In this document: positions 6,646 through 14,059 of the stretch, in pieces | Position numbering within the stretch: position 1 is the stretch's first letter | Layout of the letters: every line of letters starts with the position of its first letter | Source of the DNA: Pseudomonadota bacterium | Lineage (GTDB): Bacteria; Pseudomonadota; Gammaproteobacteria; Xanthomonadales; Xanthomonadaceae | Direction: 5' to 3' | DNA: 23,365 nucleotides | NCBI GenBank assembly: GCA_023430045.1 | Contig: JAEZCF010000052.1 | Coordinates: forward strand, 1-23,365 | The notes under the pieces: model-generated | Told to the model about the DNA's origin: nothing | Databases searched by the model: none | The model's input: the letters and a program-made list of their open reading frames with translations, nothing else | Program-made: the position numbers and the translations under genes

Positions 6646-8685
6646 ATGTCGCCAGCCAGCGAAAACGCCTATCCGCACCTGTTCGCCCCGCTCGATCTGG
6701 GCTTCACCCGGCTGCGCAACCGGGTCCTGATGGGATCGATGCATACCGGCCTGGAGGATCGCGCGCGCGACTTTCCGCGCCTTGCCGCGTATTTCGCCGA
6801 GCGCGCCGAAGGTGGCGTGGGCCTGATTGTCACCGGCGGCTTCGCACCAAACGTGGTCGGCTGGCTGAAACCTTTTGGCGGCAAGCTGTCATGGCCGTGG
6901 GAAGTACGCCCCCATCGGCAGCTCACCGCCGCGGCGCACCAGCACGATGCGAAGATCTGCCTGCAGCTGCTGCATGCAGGACGCTATGCCTACCATCCTC
7001 TGTCGGTAGCACCGTCCAGGCTGAAGGCACCGATCAACCCGTTCACGCCACGCGCCATGAGCGCGCGCAGCGTGGAAGGCCACATCGCCGATTACGCGCG
7101 CAGTGCGCGGCTGGCGCGCGAGGCCGGCTATGACGGCGTGGAGGTAATGGGGTCGGAGGGCTATCTGATCAACGAGTTCATCGCCCCGCGCACCAACCAG
7201 CGCAACGACGCGTGGGGTGGCGACGCGCACCAGCGCATGCGCTTCGCCGTGGAGATCGTGCGCCGCATCCGCGAAGCCTGCGGACCGGACTTCATCATCA
7301 TCTACCGCTTGTCGCTGGTGGACCTGGTCACCGATGGCAGCAACTGGGACGAGATCATCATGCAGGCGCAGGCCATCGAAGCGGCCGGTGCGACGATCAT
7401 CAATTCCGGCATCGGCTGGCACGAAGCGCGCGTGCCCACCATCGCCACCTCGGTGCCGCGTGCGGCCTTCGCCGGCGTCACCGCCAAGCTGAAACCGCAT
7501 GTGCGCGTGCCGCTGGTCGCGACCAACCGCATCAACATGCCCGAAGTGGCCGAGCGCATCCTCGCCGGTGGCGGCGCGGACATGGTGTCGCTGGCACGTC
7601 CGCTGCTGGCCGATCCGCAATGGGCGAACAAGGCGCGCGCCGGCCGTCCCGAAGCAATCAACACCTGCATCGCCTGCAACCAGGCATGCCTGGACCATGT
7701 CTTCGAAAACAAGCTGGCCAGTTGCCTGGTGAATCCACGCGCAGCGCACGAAACCGAGCTGGTGTATCGCCCGGTCGCCACGCCCCGCCGGGTCGCGGTG
7801 GTCGGCGCGGGTCCTGCCGGGCTGGCATGCGCGACAGTGGCTGCCGGGCGGGGCCACCAGGTCACCCTGTTCGAGGCCAGCGACGAGATCGGCGGCCAGT
7901 TCAACGTCGCCAAGCGCATTCCCGGCAAGGAAGAATTCCACGAGACGCTGCGCTATTTCCGTCATCGCATCGCCGAAACCGGTGTACAGCTGCGGCTCGC
8001 CACGCGTGCCGACGCCAACGTGCTGTCGGATTTCGACGATGTGGTGCTGGCCACTGGCATCACCCCGCGCCAGGTGGATTTCCCCGGTGCCGACCATCCA
8101 AAGGTGGTGAGTTACCTGGACGTGCTGCAGGGCAAGGTCATGGTCGGCCCGCGGGCGGCCATCATCGGCGCGGGTGGAATCGGCTTCGATGTCGGCGAAT
8201 TCCTCAGCCATGAAGGCCCTTCGCCCTCGCTTGACGTGCAGCGCTGGATGTCCGAATGGGGAGTGGATCCCGCGTTCGATGCACGCGGAGCCCTGTCGTC
8301 CCCGGCTCCCGAACCGGCGGCGCGGCGGTTGTGGCTGCTGCAGCGCAGCCCGGGCCGTCCGGGTGCGCGGCTGGGCAAGACCACCGGCTGGATCCACCGC
8401 GCCACGCTGAAAGCCAAGGGCGTGACGATGATGGGCGGCGTGGAGTACCTGGGGGTGGACGACACCGGCCTGCGCATCCGCGTCGAAGGCGTTGAACAGT
8501 GCCTGGACGTGGACCATGTGGTGGTCTGCGCAGGGCAGCAGTCCAACCGCAGCCTGCTGGACGAACTGACGGCGAAGGGCCTCGATGCGCAGGTGATCGG
8601 CGGCGCGGATGTGGCCGCGGAGCTGGACGCGAAACGTGCGATCGACCAGGGCAGCCGCGTCGCCGCCGCACTCGGAAATACCTGA
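6646..8685 (+). CDS. fadH: NADPH-dependent 2,4-dienoyl-CoA reductase
   Basis: Iron-sulfur flavoenzyme that reduces 2,4-dienoyl-CoA during beta-oxidation of unsaturated fatty acids. The 679 residues match E. coli FadH (672) in length and layout: an FMN-binding TIM barrel of the Old Yellow Enzyme type (about 10-330), a 4Fe-4S cluster motif with Cys341, Cys344, Cys348 and Cys360, and FAD/NADPH Rossmann domains (RVAVVGAGPAGLACA near 380; AAIIGAGGIGFDVGEF near 503). Active-site Tyr173 (EGYLINEF) and His259 (GIGWHEAR) correspond to Tyr166 and His252 of E. coli with a constant offset of seven, as do the cysteines. The ATG at 6646 fits the family start but lacks a Shine-Dalgarno; a 12-bp palindrome lies at 6628-6639. 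No other beta-oxidation gene is nearby. Confidence 0.95.
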   Translation: MSPASENAYPHLFAPLDLGFTRLRNRVLMGSMHTGLEDRARDFPRLAAYFAERAEGGVGLIVTGGFAPNVVGWLKPFGGKLSWPWEVRPHRQLTAAAHQHDAKICLQLLHAGRYAYHPLSVAPSRLKAPINPFTPRAMSARSVEGHIADYARSARLAREAGYDGVEVMGSEGYLINEFIAPRTNQRNDAWGGDAHQRMRFAVEIVRRIREACGPDFIIIYRLSLVDLVTDGSNWDEIIMQAQAIEAAGATIINSGIGWHEARVPTIATSVPRAAFAGVTAKLKPHVRVPLVATNRINMPEVAERILAGGGADMVSLARPLLADPQWANKARAGRPEAINTCIACNQACLDHVFENKLASCLVNPRAAHETELVYRPVATPRRVAVVGAGPAGLACATVAAGRGHQVTLFEASDEIGGQFNVAKRIPGKEEFHETLRYFRHRIAETGVQLRLATRADANVLSDFDDVVLATGITPRQVDFPGADHPKVVSYLDVLQGKVMVGPRAAIIGAGGIGFDVGEFLSHEGPSPSLDVQRWMSEWGVDPAFDARGALSSPAPEPAARRLWLLQRSPGRPGARLGKTTGWIHRATLKAKGVTMMGGVEYLGVDDTGLRIRVEGVEQCLDVDHVVVCAGQQSNRSLLDELTAKGLDAQVIGGADVAAELDAKRAIDQGSRVAAALGNT

Positions 8686-8970
8686 ATAGGGAAAATCCAG
8701 CGGACTTTTACGGTTGCAATGAACCTGAATGTCAACCCTGCGCATTCAGGATGCATTGGGAAAAGCCCCCTTACCTTGCGCCAACTTTCCGCTCACCACC
8801 CAGTTCGGTGAGCAGGTGCGGCTCCCCTGATCGACAGCGATCATCTCCAGGGGCCGCCCACGGGGCGACCCCGATGGTCGCCTCCCCATGACGCCAAGTC
8901 GTACGCCAGCCCTTCCCGGCCTCAATGCCGATGGAGTGCCTGCTGCGGCCCATACGGAGCAAGGAGTGAT
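8686..8970. other. Structured non-coding stretch, possible ncRNA or leader
   Basis: This 285-base gap carries a perfect 8-bp inverted repeat with an 11-base spacer (CCTGAATG 8724-8731, CATTCAGG 8743-8750) and three close hairpins: 8791-8797 with 8807-8813 (7 bp); a two-part stem at 8824-8853 (CCCCT/AGGGG outside, GATCG/CGATC inside); and 8864-8870 with 8876-8882 (7 bp, continuing into GG/CC). No known riboswitch consensus is recognised. A consensus TTGACA is on the minus strand at 8730-8735, but its -10 (CGTAAA) is poor. It could be a plus-strand leader of the hydrolase gene, an independent RNA, or a repeat or phage-origin remnant. Strand and function are undecided. Confidence 0.3.
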
Positions 8971-9429
8971 ATGAAACTGGCCTGGATTCTCTGGCTGTCG
9001 CAGTTGTTGCCGCAGCCGGCCGCCGATTCGTTGTGCCTGAGCACCACCGTGTATCTGGAAGCCCGCGACCAGACGCTGCGTGGTCAGCAGGCGGTCGCCG
9101 AAGTCGCACTGCGCCGCCTCGACAGCGGCCTGTGGGGCGATTCGATGTGCCAGGTGGTCACCGCACGCCGGCAGTTCGCACCCACCATCGTCGCCCCCGG
9201 CACGCAGCTGGGCAACGACGCCGCCTGGCGCGAGGCGATGACGGTCGCCTTCGATGCCGAGCGAAACTGGGCTCTGCCGGTCGCTGAACGCCGCGAGATC
9301 GTGCCCGGCGCCAGTCACTTCGCCGCACTGTCGCTGGCCAGCCCGAGCTGGCGCAACGCCTATCAGGTGGCGACCATCGGCGACCACACGTTCTACAAGG
9401 TGCAGAGCCTCAAGCCCCGCCAGTCCTGA
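8971..9429 (+). CDS. SleB-type cell wall hydrolase
   Basis: Predicted exported peptidoglycan hydrolase of the Hydrolase_2/SleB family, which cleaves glycan strands. The 152-residue product begins with a short hydrophobic export signal (MKLAWILWLSQLLPQP). The domain follows directly: CLSTTVYLEARDQTLRGQQA with the expected catalytic Glu30, AVAEVALRRLDSG, SMCQVV, RRQFAP and a C-terminal GASHFAAL segment. Cys22 and Cys60 are placed to form a disulfide. The start at 8971 has AAGGAG five bases upstream. Signal cleavage is unclear because the domain starts so early, so it may stay membrane-tethered. It is followed in the same direction by a glutathione transferase gene after 78 bases. Confidence 0.85.
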   Translation: MKLAWILWLSQLLPQPAADSLCLSTTVYLEARDQTLRGQQAVAEVALRRLDSGLWGDSMCQVVTARRQFAPTIVAPGTQLGNDAAWREAMTVAFDAERNWALPVAERREIVPGASHFAALSLASPSWRNAYQVATIGDHTFYKVQSLKPRQS

Positions 9430-9507
9430 CGGGCTGTTCCACCGCGCGCATTGCCGCGCGACGGCTGCTCCGCGATAGTGGTGCCTTCGTGCCCACGCGG
9501 AGTTTCC

Positions 9508-10119
9508 ATGAAGCTGTACAGCAAGCCCGGCGCCTGTTCCACCGCCGACCACATCGCCCTGCACTGGACCGGCCAACCGTTCCAGGTCGAGCTGATGAAC
9601 CGCGAAACGCTGAAATCGCCTGAATTCCTGAAGATCAATCCGGTCGGCTCGGTGCCGGCCCTGGTCGATGGCGATTTCACGCTGACGCAGAACGCGGCCA
9701 TCATGGGCTACATCGCCGATACGTATCCCCAGGCAGGCCTGGCCGGCGACGGCAGCCCGCGCCAGCGTGCTGAAGCCGCCCGCTGGCTCTCGTTCGTCAA
9801 TTCCGACCTGCATCCGGCTTTCGTGCCACTGTTCGCGCCGACCCGCTTCATCGCCGATGAAGGCCAGAAGGACGCCGTGGCGACCGCAGCACGCAAGCGC
9901 CTGCGCACGCTGTTCGAACTGGCCGACCAGCAGCTTGTGGACAAGCCCTGGCTGGCCGGCTTCCGCAGCTTCGCCGATCCCTACTTCTACATCACGCTGC
10001 GCTGGGCGGCTGGTGCGAACGTGGATCTGTCCGGGCTGGAGAACGTGGCGGCCTACCGCAAGCGCATGGATGCCGACACCGGCGTGCAGGCCGCGCTGAA
10101 GGCCGAAGGGCTGGCCTGA
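9508..10119 (+). CDS. Glutathione S-transferase, bacterial beta-class-like
   Basis: Cytosolic enzyme expected to conjugate or transfer glutathione on electrophilic substrates; the substrate is not predictable. The 203-residue length matches E. coli GstA (201). The N-terminal thioredoxin-like domain (1-80) starts MKLYSKPGACSTADHIAL with the beta-class Cys10, then NPVGSVPALVDGDFTLTQNAAIMGYIAD with the cis-Pro and glutathione-contacting region. The helical C-terminal domain (about 88-200) includes PWLAGFRSFADPYFYI. The start at 9508 is preceded by GGAG and gives the standard N-terminus; upstream codons in frame do not resemble the family. It is convergent with the suppressor-of-fused gene, 18 bases apart. 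Confidence 0.93.
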   Translation: MKLYSKPGACSTADHIALHWTGQPFQVELMNRETLKSPEFLKINPVGSVPALVDGDFTLTQNAAIMGYIADTYPQAGLAGDGSPRQRAEAARWLSFVNSDLHPAFVPLFAPTRFIADEGQKDAVATAARKRLRTLFELADQQLVDKPWLAGFRSFADPYFYITLRWAAGANVDLSGLENVAAYRKRMDADTGVQAALKAEGLA

Positions 10120-10137
10120 ACCAGCCAGGCGCAGCGC

Positions 10138-11247
10138 TCAACCGATGGTGCGCAGGGGATTGCCTTCACCATCGCGCATCCCGGTCGGGCGCACTTCAAT
10201 CTGCATCCGCTGGCCATCGCCCAGCGGATAACGTCCACGCCTGGGCAGCAGCGTGGACAGCAATGACTGCAACGTGCCGGGTGTCAGCGTGCACTGCGCG
10301 GTATCGCCGTCCAGCCTCACCTCGTCGACATCGTCAGGCAGGAACAGCCAGCTGCGCTCGCCGCTGGTGAGTTCCAAGGCGTGCCCGAACGGCAGCCGCA
10401 CCGGCAGCAACTGCAACAGGGCCGGTACCTGCGCGGCGCCCAGGACGAGCACGACCGGGCCTTCGCCTGTGCGTGCCGGTGGCGACCAGTCCAGCACTTC
10501 GGCAAACAGCGCCGCCGTGCTGGAGCCCTGCAGGCGGCTGCCGGCGTCCACCTGCGCGGCCATCGCCGGATCATCCAGCAGGTCCGCGCGCTCCAGGTCG
10601 GTGATCCACAACGGCATGGCCGGAGCGAGCATGTGCAGCACCTGCTCGGATGACCAGCGCATGATCGCGGCCTTCTCGCCTTCGGCCAGGCCGATGACCT
10701 GCAGGAACTGCAGGTGCCCGTTTACCGTATCGATCGGCGGCAACTGCGGATCCCGCATGAAGGCCAGATGCCGGAGCAGGGTGCGGTGCTGCACGGCGAT
10801 GGGACCGTTGGCATCCAGATGGTGTCCCTGTTCCAGCACGTTGCCGGTTTCGAAGACGTAGCGGGCCAGGTTCTGCAACAGGTTCATCGGCCACGACGGT
10901 GGCGTGTCGGCGGCGCTGGCGTCGGGCGGCGCGGCCAGCCGGAAGGTCAACTCGAATCCGAAACCACTGACCGCCGGATCGTCGCTCTGCTTGGCGAACA
11001 ACTCGGAAAAACCGAAGGTCACGTAGTGCCAATGCGGCCGGGGCGACATGCTCCAGTAAACGCTGATGCCATCCAGCGGATTGTCGCCTCCCAGTGTCCA
11101 GGAGAGAACGCTGCCATGATGGCGCGGCGACTGGCGCGGATACAGGCGTGCCAGCGCGCCGTTGATGGCGTCCCAGCCGGGCGTGCCTTCATCGGGGTCC
11201 ATCTGGCGACCGTCGCTGGCCAGGGAAGCATCCTTCTGCACGCGCAT
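10138..11247 (-). CDS. Suppressor of fused domain protein
   Basis: Bacterial protein with a SUFU-like domain, known in animals from Hedgehog signalling. Its role in bacteria is unknown, though related proteins occur as immunity-type proteins and as orphans. The domain occupies roughly residues 20-185: TPGWDAINGALARLYPRQ, HYVTFGFSELF, GFGFELTFRL, NLLQNLARYVFETGNVLEQG and LPPIDTVNGHLQFLQVIGL. A second region (about 240-365) with LLPVRLPFGHALELTSGERSW may be a separate C-terminal module. The start is uncertain: ATG 11247 has AAGGA very close, TTG 11259 and ATG 11202 are alternatives without a good Shine-Dalgarno. No toxin gene is beside it; the neighbours are a glutathione transferase (convergent) and a broken gene of unknown function. 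Confidence 0.85.
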   Translation of the reverse strand: MRVQKDASLASDGRQMDPDEGTPGWDAINGALARLYPRQSPRHHGSVLSWTLGGDNPLDGISVYWSMSPRPHWHYVTFGFSELFAKQSDDPAVSGFGFELTFRLAAPPDASAADTPPSWPMNLLQNLARYVFETGNVLEQGHHLDANGPIAVQHRTLLRHLAFMRDPQLPPIDTVNGHLQFLQVIGLAEGEKAAIMRWSSEQVLHMLAPAMPLWITDLERADLLDDPAMAAQVDAGSRLQGSSTAALFAEVLDWSPPARTGEGPVVLVLGAAQVPALLQLLPVRLPFGHALELTSGERSWLFLPDDVDEVRLDGDTAQCTLTPGTLQSLLSTLLPRRGRYPLGDGQRMQIEVRPTGMRDGEGNPLRTIG

Positions 11248-11351
11248 GTCCTTGGGCAAGGGGGCGCCATACTCTAGCCCAGCCGCCGCCCCGTGGCCTG
11301 CGGCGCAGCATCATCCACGCGTCCGCCAGAGCGGGATCTGCGGGCGCCGTC

Positions 11352-11660
11352 TCATCCGGCAATGTCCGTCACGACCTGCTGCCGCGTTTCCTCCAGCCAG
11401 CGCGTGGCCAGTGCGGTGCTGCGTGCCTTGCCGATCGCAGCGACCATCTCCGGCCACAAGCGCTCCAGCGCGGCCGCGTCGGTGCAGCGCTCGACCTTCA
11501 GCTGCATGAAATAGCCTTTCAGACCCAGATGGCGACGGACCGATTCACTCATCCACTCGTACAGTCGCTGGTACAGCTCCGGGTCCTGACCGCGGCCTTC
11601 GGTGAACGCGCGCGGCGCGGCGGCCGTGGCGGTACCGCCAACCACTTCGATCAGTTGCAT
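11352..11660 (-). CDS. Hypothetical protein, probable C-terminal part of a frameshifted gene
   Basis: A 102-residue frame of unknown function. It begins MQLIEVVGG, followed by an Ala/Pro linker and a helical segment (LYQRLYEWMSESVRRHLGLKG, YFMQLKVERCTDAAALERLW, AAIGKARSTALATRWLEETR). The ATG at 11660 overlaps the end of the upstream frame by 10 bases and has no Shine-Dalgarno. Adding one C on the coding strand at about 11672-11673 would join both frames into one protein of about 165 residues, with ALDQLAGMQLIEVVGG across the junction, which reads like a natural end of a small winged-helix-like domain. So this is best seen as the second half of one gene, either truly broken or affected by a sequencing error. 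Confidence 0.65.
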   Translation of the reverse strand: MQLIEVVGGTATAAAPRAFTEGRGQDPELYQRLYEWMSESVRRHLGLKGYFMQLKVERCTDAAALERLWPEMVAAIGKARSTALATRWLEETRQQVVTDIAG

Positions 11661-11842
11661 GCCGGCCAGTTGTCCAGCGCATCCTGCGGCGCGCGCAGGC
11701 CCGGAAGCAGCCCGCGCAGCTCGTCGTCACCGCGCTGGCCATCGACCATCAACAGAATCGAACGCAATGCGGCCGGCAGGCGACGGCCACGGTCCTCGAT
11801 CTCCTGGCGGCCAGCGGCCGTCTTGGCGTACAGCAATGCCAT
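11651..11842 (-). CDS. Hypothetical protein, probable N-terminal part of a frameshifted gene
   Basis: A 63-residue frame of unknown function: MALLYAKTAAGRQEIEDRGR, then RLPAALRSILLMVDGQRGDD and ELRGLLPGLRAPQDALDNWP. The start at 11842 has AGGGGA about eight bases upstream, the best ribosome site of the pair. The helix-strand-helix pattern LRSILLMVDGQR followed by DELRGLL resembles the N-terminal part of small regulatory domains whose next element would be a strand like LIEVVG. Exactly that occurs in the overlapping downstream frame at 11352-11660. The frame ends abruptly at TGA after CN, which fits a one-base loss near 11672. Confidence 0.6.
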   Translation of the reverse strand: MALLYAKTAAGRQEIEDRGRRLPAALRSILLMVDGQRGDDELRGLLPGLRAPQDALDNWPACN

Positions 11843-11928
11843 GCATGTTTCCCCTGTGTGGATTCCCCAATGCCACACGGTGAGCTTAGCGCAGAGTCGG
11901 ACGCGACAACGCTGCAACGCAGCATGCC

Positions 11929-11991
11929 GACCTGCCGGGCGTTGCCCGGCGGGTCTTCAGACCGCACTGCGGGGCAGAGCCCCGTACTACC
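11929..11991 (-). repeat. Palindromic repeat cluster at the prpE 3' end
   Basis: Read on the minus strand: a GGTAG head (11987-11991), a hairpin CGGGGC/GCCCCG (11970-11975 with 11979-11984), then a 12-bp stem (11929-11940 with 11944-11955, one G-T pair, loop of three). The first part has the SMAG layout of GGTAG plus hairpin. The TAG of the head is the stop codon of prpE. The strong second hairpin lacks a T-run; it may help end or protect the prpE transcript. Confidence 0.7.
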
Positions 11992-13873
11992 TGGGGACCG
12001 CCAGCGCGCGGCGGATCTCGTCGAGCGCCCCGGGATCGTCCAGGGTGGACAGATCGCCCGGATCGCGCGCTTCGGCCAGTGCCTGCAGCGAGCGCCGCAG
12101 CAGTTTTCCAGAGCGGGTTTTCGGCAGCGCGTTGACCACATGCACATGCGCCGGGCGAGCGACCGCCCCCAGCGAATCGGTGACTTTCTTCATCATCTCG
12201 GCTGCCACCTGCGCGGGGTCTTCGCCGTTCAGCCCCTGCTTGAGCGTGACGAATACCAGCGGCACCTGACCCTTCAGTTCGTCCTTCACGCCGATCACCG
12301 CCGCTTCGGCCACGCGCGGATGGCTGGAGATCGCTTCCTCGATCTCGCGGGTTCCCAGGCGATGCCCCGCCACGTTGATCACGTCATCGGTGCGGCCCAG
12401 GATGAAGGTGTAGCCATCATCATCGCGGATGGCCCAGTCCAGCGAGCTGTACAGCAGTTCCTTGAAATGGCTGAAGTAGCTCTGCAGGAAGCGTGCGTCG
12501 TCGTTCCAGACCGTGCTCATGCAGCCCGGTGGCAGTGGCGGGGTCATCACCAGGACACCCTTCTGCCCGGCTGCCACTTCCTCGCCCGTATTCTCGTCGA
12601 TCACCTTCATCCGGTAGCCCAGGTTCGGGAAACCGGGCGAGCCGAAGCGCACCGGCTTCATGTCCAGGCCCGGCAGCAGGGTCAGCGCCGGCCAGCCGGT
12701 TTCGGTCTGCCAGTAGTTGTCGATGATCGGTTTACCCAGCGCATCGTTGGCCCAGTGCGCGGTCGGCTCGTCCAGCGGCTCGCCGGCCAGGAAAACATAC
12801 TTGAGCGCCTGCAGGTCGTGCCTGCGGATGAAATCGACATCGTGCTTCTTCAGCACGCGGATGGCGGTGGGCGAGGAAAACAGCGTGCGCACGTTGTACT
12901 GCTCGCACAGCGCCCACCAGATGCCGGGATCGGGGTTGGTAGGCAGCCCTTCGTAAAGCAGCGAAGTGCAGCCGCCGATCAACGGCCCGTACACGTTGTA
13001 CGAATGGCCGACGGCCCAGCCGACATCGGAGGTGGAGAACATCACCTGTCCCGGCCTGCAGTCGAACACGGTTTCCATGGACTGTGCCATCGCCACGGCA
13101 TAACCACCGACATCGCGCTGCACGCCCTTGGGCTTGCCCGTGGTGCCGGAGGTATACAGCAGATAGCTGGGCTCGCTGGACTCCAGCCACTGCACCGGCA
13201 CGTCCACTCCACCGACCTCCGCGCGCAGGGTGGCGTAGTCCACGTCGCGCCCGGGCACGCGCGGTTCGGCCGGGTCCAGGCCGCGCGATACGATCAGCAC
13301 GTGCGGCGGCGGATTGGCAGCTTCGGCGCACGCCGCATCCACCATCGCCTTGTAAGGAATCAGCTTGCCACCACGCATGCCGGCATCGGCAGCGATCAGC
13401 AGCTTCGGCCTGGCGTCGTCGATGCGCAGCGCCAGGTTGTGCGCGGCGAACCCACCGAACACCACCGAATGCACCGCACCGATGCGTGCGCAGGCCAACA
13501 TGGCGAACACCGCTTCGGCCATGTTCGGCATGTAGATCACCACGCGGTCGCCATGCTTGACGTCCAGCTTCTGCAGCACGGCGGCGAAGTCATTCACCTC
13601 GCGATGCAGCTGCCGATAGGTGATTTCCCGGGTGGTGCTTGTTTCGGTGGAGACCGCGACCAGTGCGAGCTGGTCGGGGCGATCAGCGAGGTGGCGGTCC
13701 ACCGCGTTGTAGCAGAGATTGGTCTCGCCGCCGACATACCAGCGACGGAATGGCGGGTTGCTGTAGTCCAGCACCTGCTGCGGCGGCTTGTGCCAGTAGA
13801 TGCGGCTGGCTTCCTCGCCCCAGAATGCCTCCGGCTCGTCGATCGAGCGTCGGTAGGTCTCTTCGTAGTTCAT
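11987..13873 (-). CDS. prpE: Propionate--CoA ligase (propionyl-CoA synthetase)
   Basis: AMP-forming acyl-CoA synthetase that activates propionate (and likely acetate) to its CoA ester. The 628 residues equal E. coli PrpE in length. Family signatures include the N-terminal block YSNPPFRRWYVGGETNLCYNA, FGGFAAHNLALRIDDA, ADAGMRGGKLIPYK, the ATP-binding YTSGTTGKPKGVQRDVGGYA, DNYWQTETGWP, and ILGRTDDVINVAGHRLGTRE. The regulatory/catalytic lysine is Lys590 in KTRSGKLLRR, which in the Salmonella enzyme (Lys592) is controlled by acylation. The start at 13873 has GGAGGG about eight bases upstream. The usual prpBCD neighbours are absent; mdh lies upstream on the same strand, separated by 186 bases with repeats. 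Acetyl-CoA synthetase is the main alternative, but the N-terminal block favours PrpE. Confidence 0.88.
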   Translation of the reverse strand: MNYEETYRRSIDEPEAFWGEEASRIYWHKPPQQVLDYSNPPFRRWYVGGETNLCYNAVDRHLADRPDQLALVAVSTETSTTREITYRQLHREVNDFAAVLQKLDVKHGDRVVIYMPNMAEAVFAMLACARIGAVHSVVFGGFAAHNLALRIDDARPKLLIAADAGMRGGKLIPYKAMVDAACAEAANPPPHVLIVSRGLDPAEPRVPGRDVDYATLRAEVGGVDVPVQWLESSEPSYLLYTSGTTGKPKGVQRDVGGYAVAMAQSMETVFDCRPGQVMFSTSDVGWAVGHSYNVYGPLIGGCTSLLYEGLPTNPDPGIWWALCEQYNVRTLFSSPTAIRVLKKHDVDFIRRHDLQALKYVFLAGEPLDEPTAHWANDALGKPIIDNYWQTETGWPALTLLPGLDMKPVRFGSPGFPNLGYRMKVIDENTGEEVAAGQKGVLVMTPPLPPGCMSTVWNDDARFLQSYFSHFKELLYSSLDWAIRDDDGYTFILGRTDDVINVAGHRLGTREIEEAISSHPRVAEAAVIGVKDELKGQVPLVFVTLKQGLNGEDPAQVAAEMMKKVTDSLGAVARPAHVHVVNALPKTRSGKLLRRSLQALAEARDPGDLSTLDDPGALDEIRRALAVPR

Positions 13874-13931
13874 GACACAGCCCTCCCAGACAAAGTCATG
13901 GGTTCGAGCATAGTGCGGTGATGGCGCGTGG

Positions 13932-14040
13932 GCCGCCCTACCTTGGTCGTAGGGCGGCGCCAGTAGCGCGGGTCCATGACCCGCTGCTCCTGTTTCCGGC
14001 AACGCGCGAATGCCAGCGGGTCATCGACCCGCTCTGCCGG
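13932..14040. repeat. Inverted repeat and SMAG pair between mdh and prpE
   Basis: 13932-13941 and 13949-13958 form a perfect 10-bp stem (GCCGCCCTAC/GTAGGGCGGC). A SMAG unit follows on the plus strand (GTAG head 13963-13966, stem GCGGGTC 13968-13974 with GACCCGC 13978-13984). A reversed unit has stem 14015-14022 with 14026-14033 and a mutated head (GGCAG instead of GGTAG) at 14036-14040. The cluster lies 3' of mdh and 5' of prpE and probably separates the two transcripts. Confidence 0.8.
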
Positions 14041-14059
14041 TTTTCTTGCTGCGGGGAAA

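Noticed and set aside
8707..8735. Minus-strand promoter with perfect TTGACA
   Set aside because: The -10 (CGTAAA) matches only three of six bases and the transcript would run antisense into fadH; kept only as part of the structured-region finding.
6889..8745. Long minus-strand frame opposite fadH
   Set aside because: It overlaps a clearly conserved enzyme over its whole length and shows no domain.
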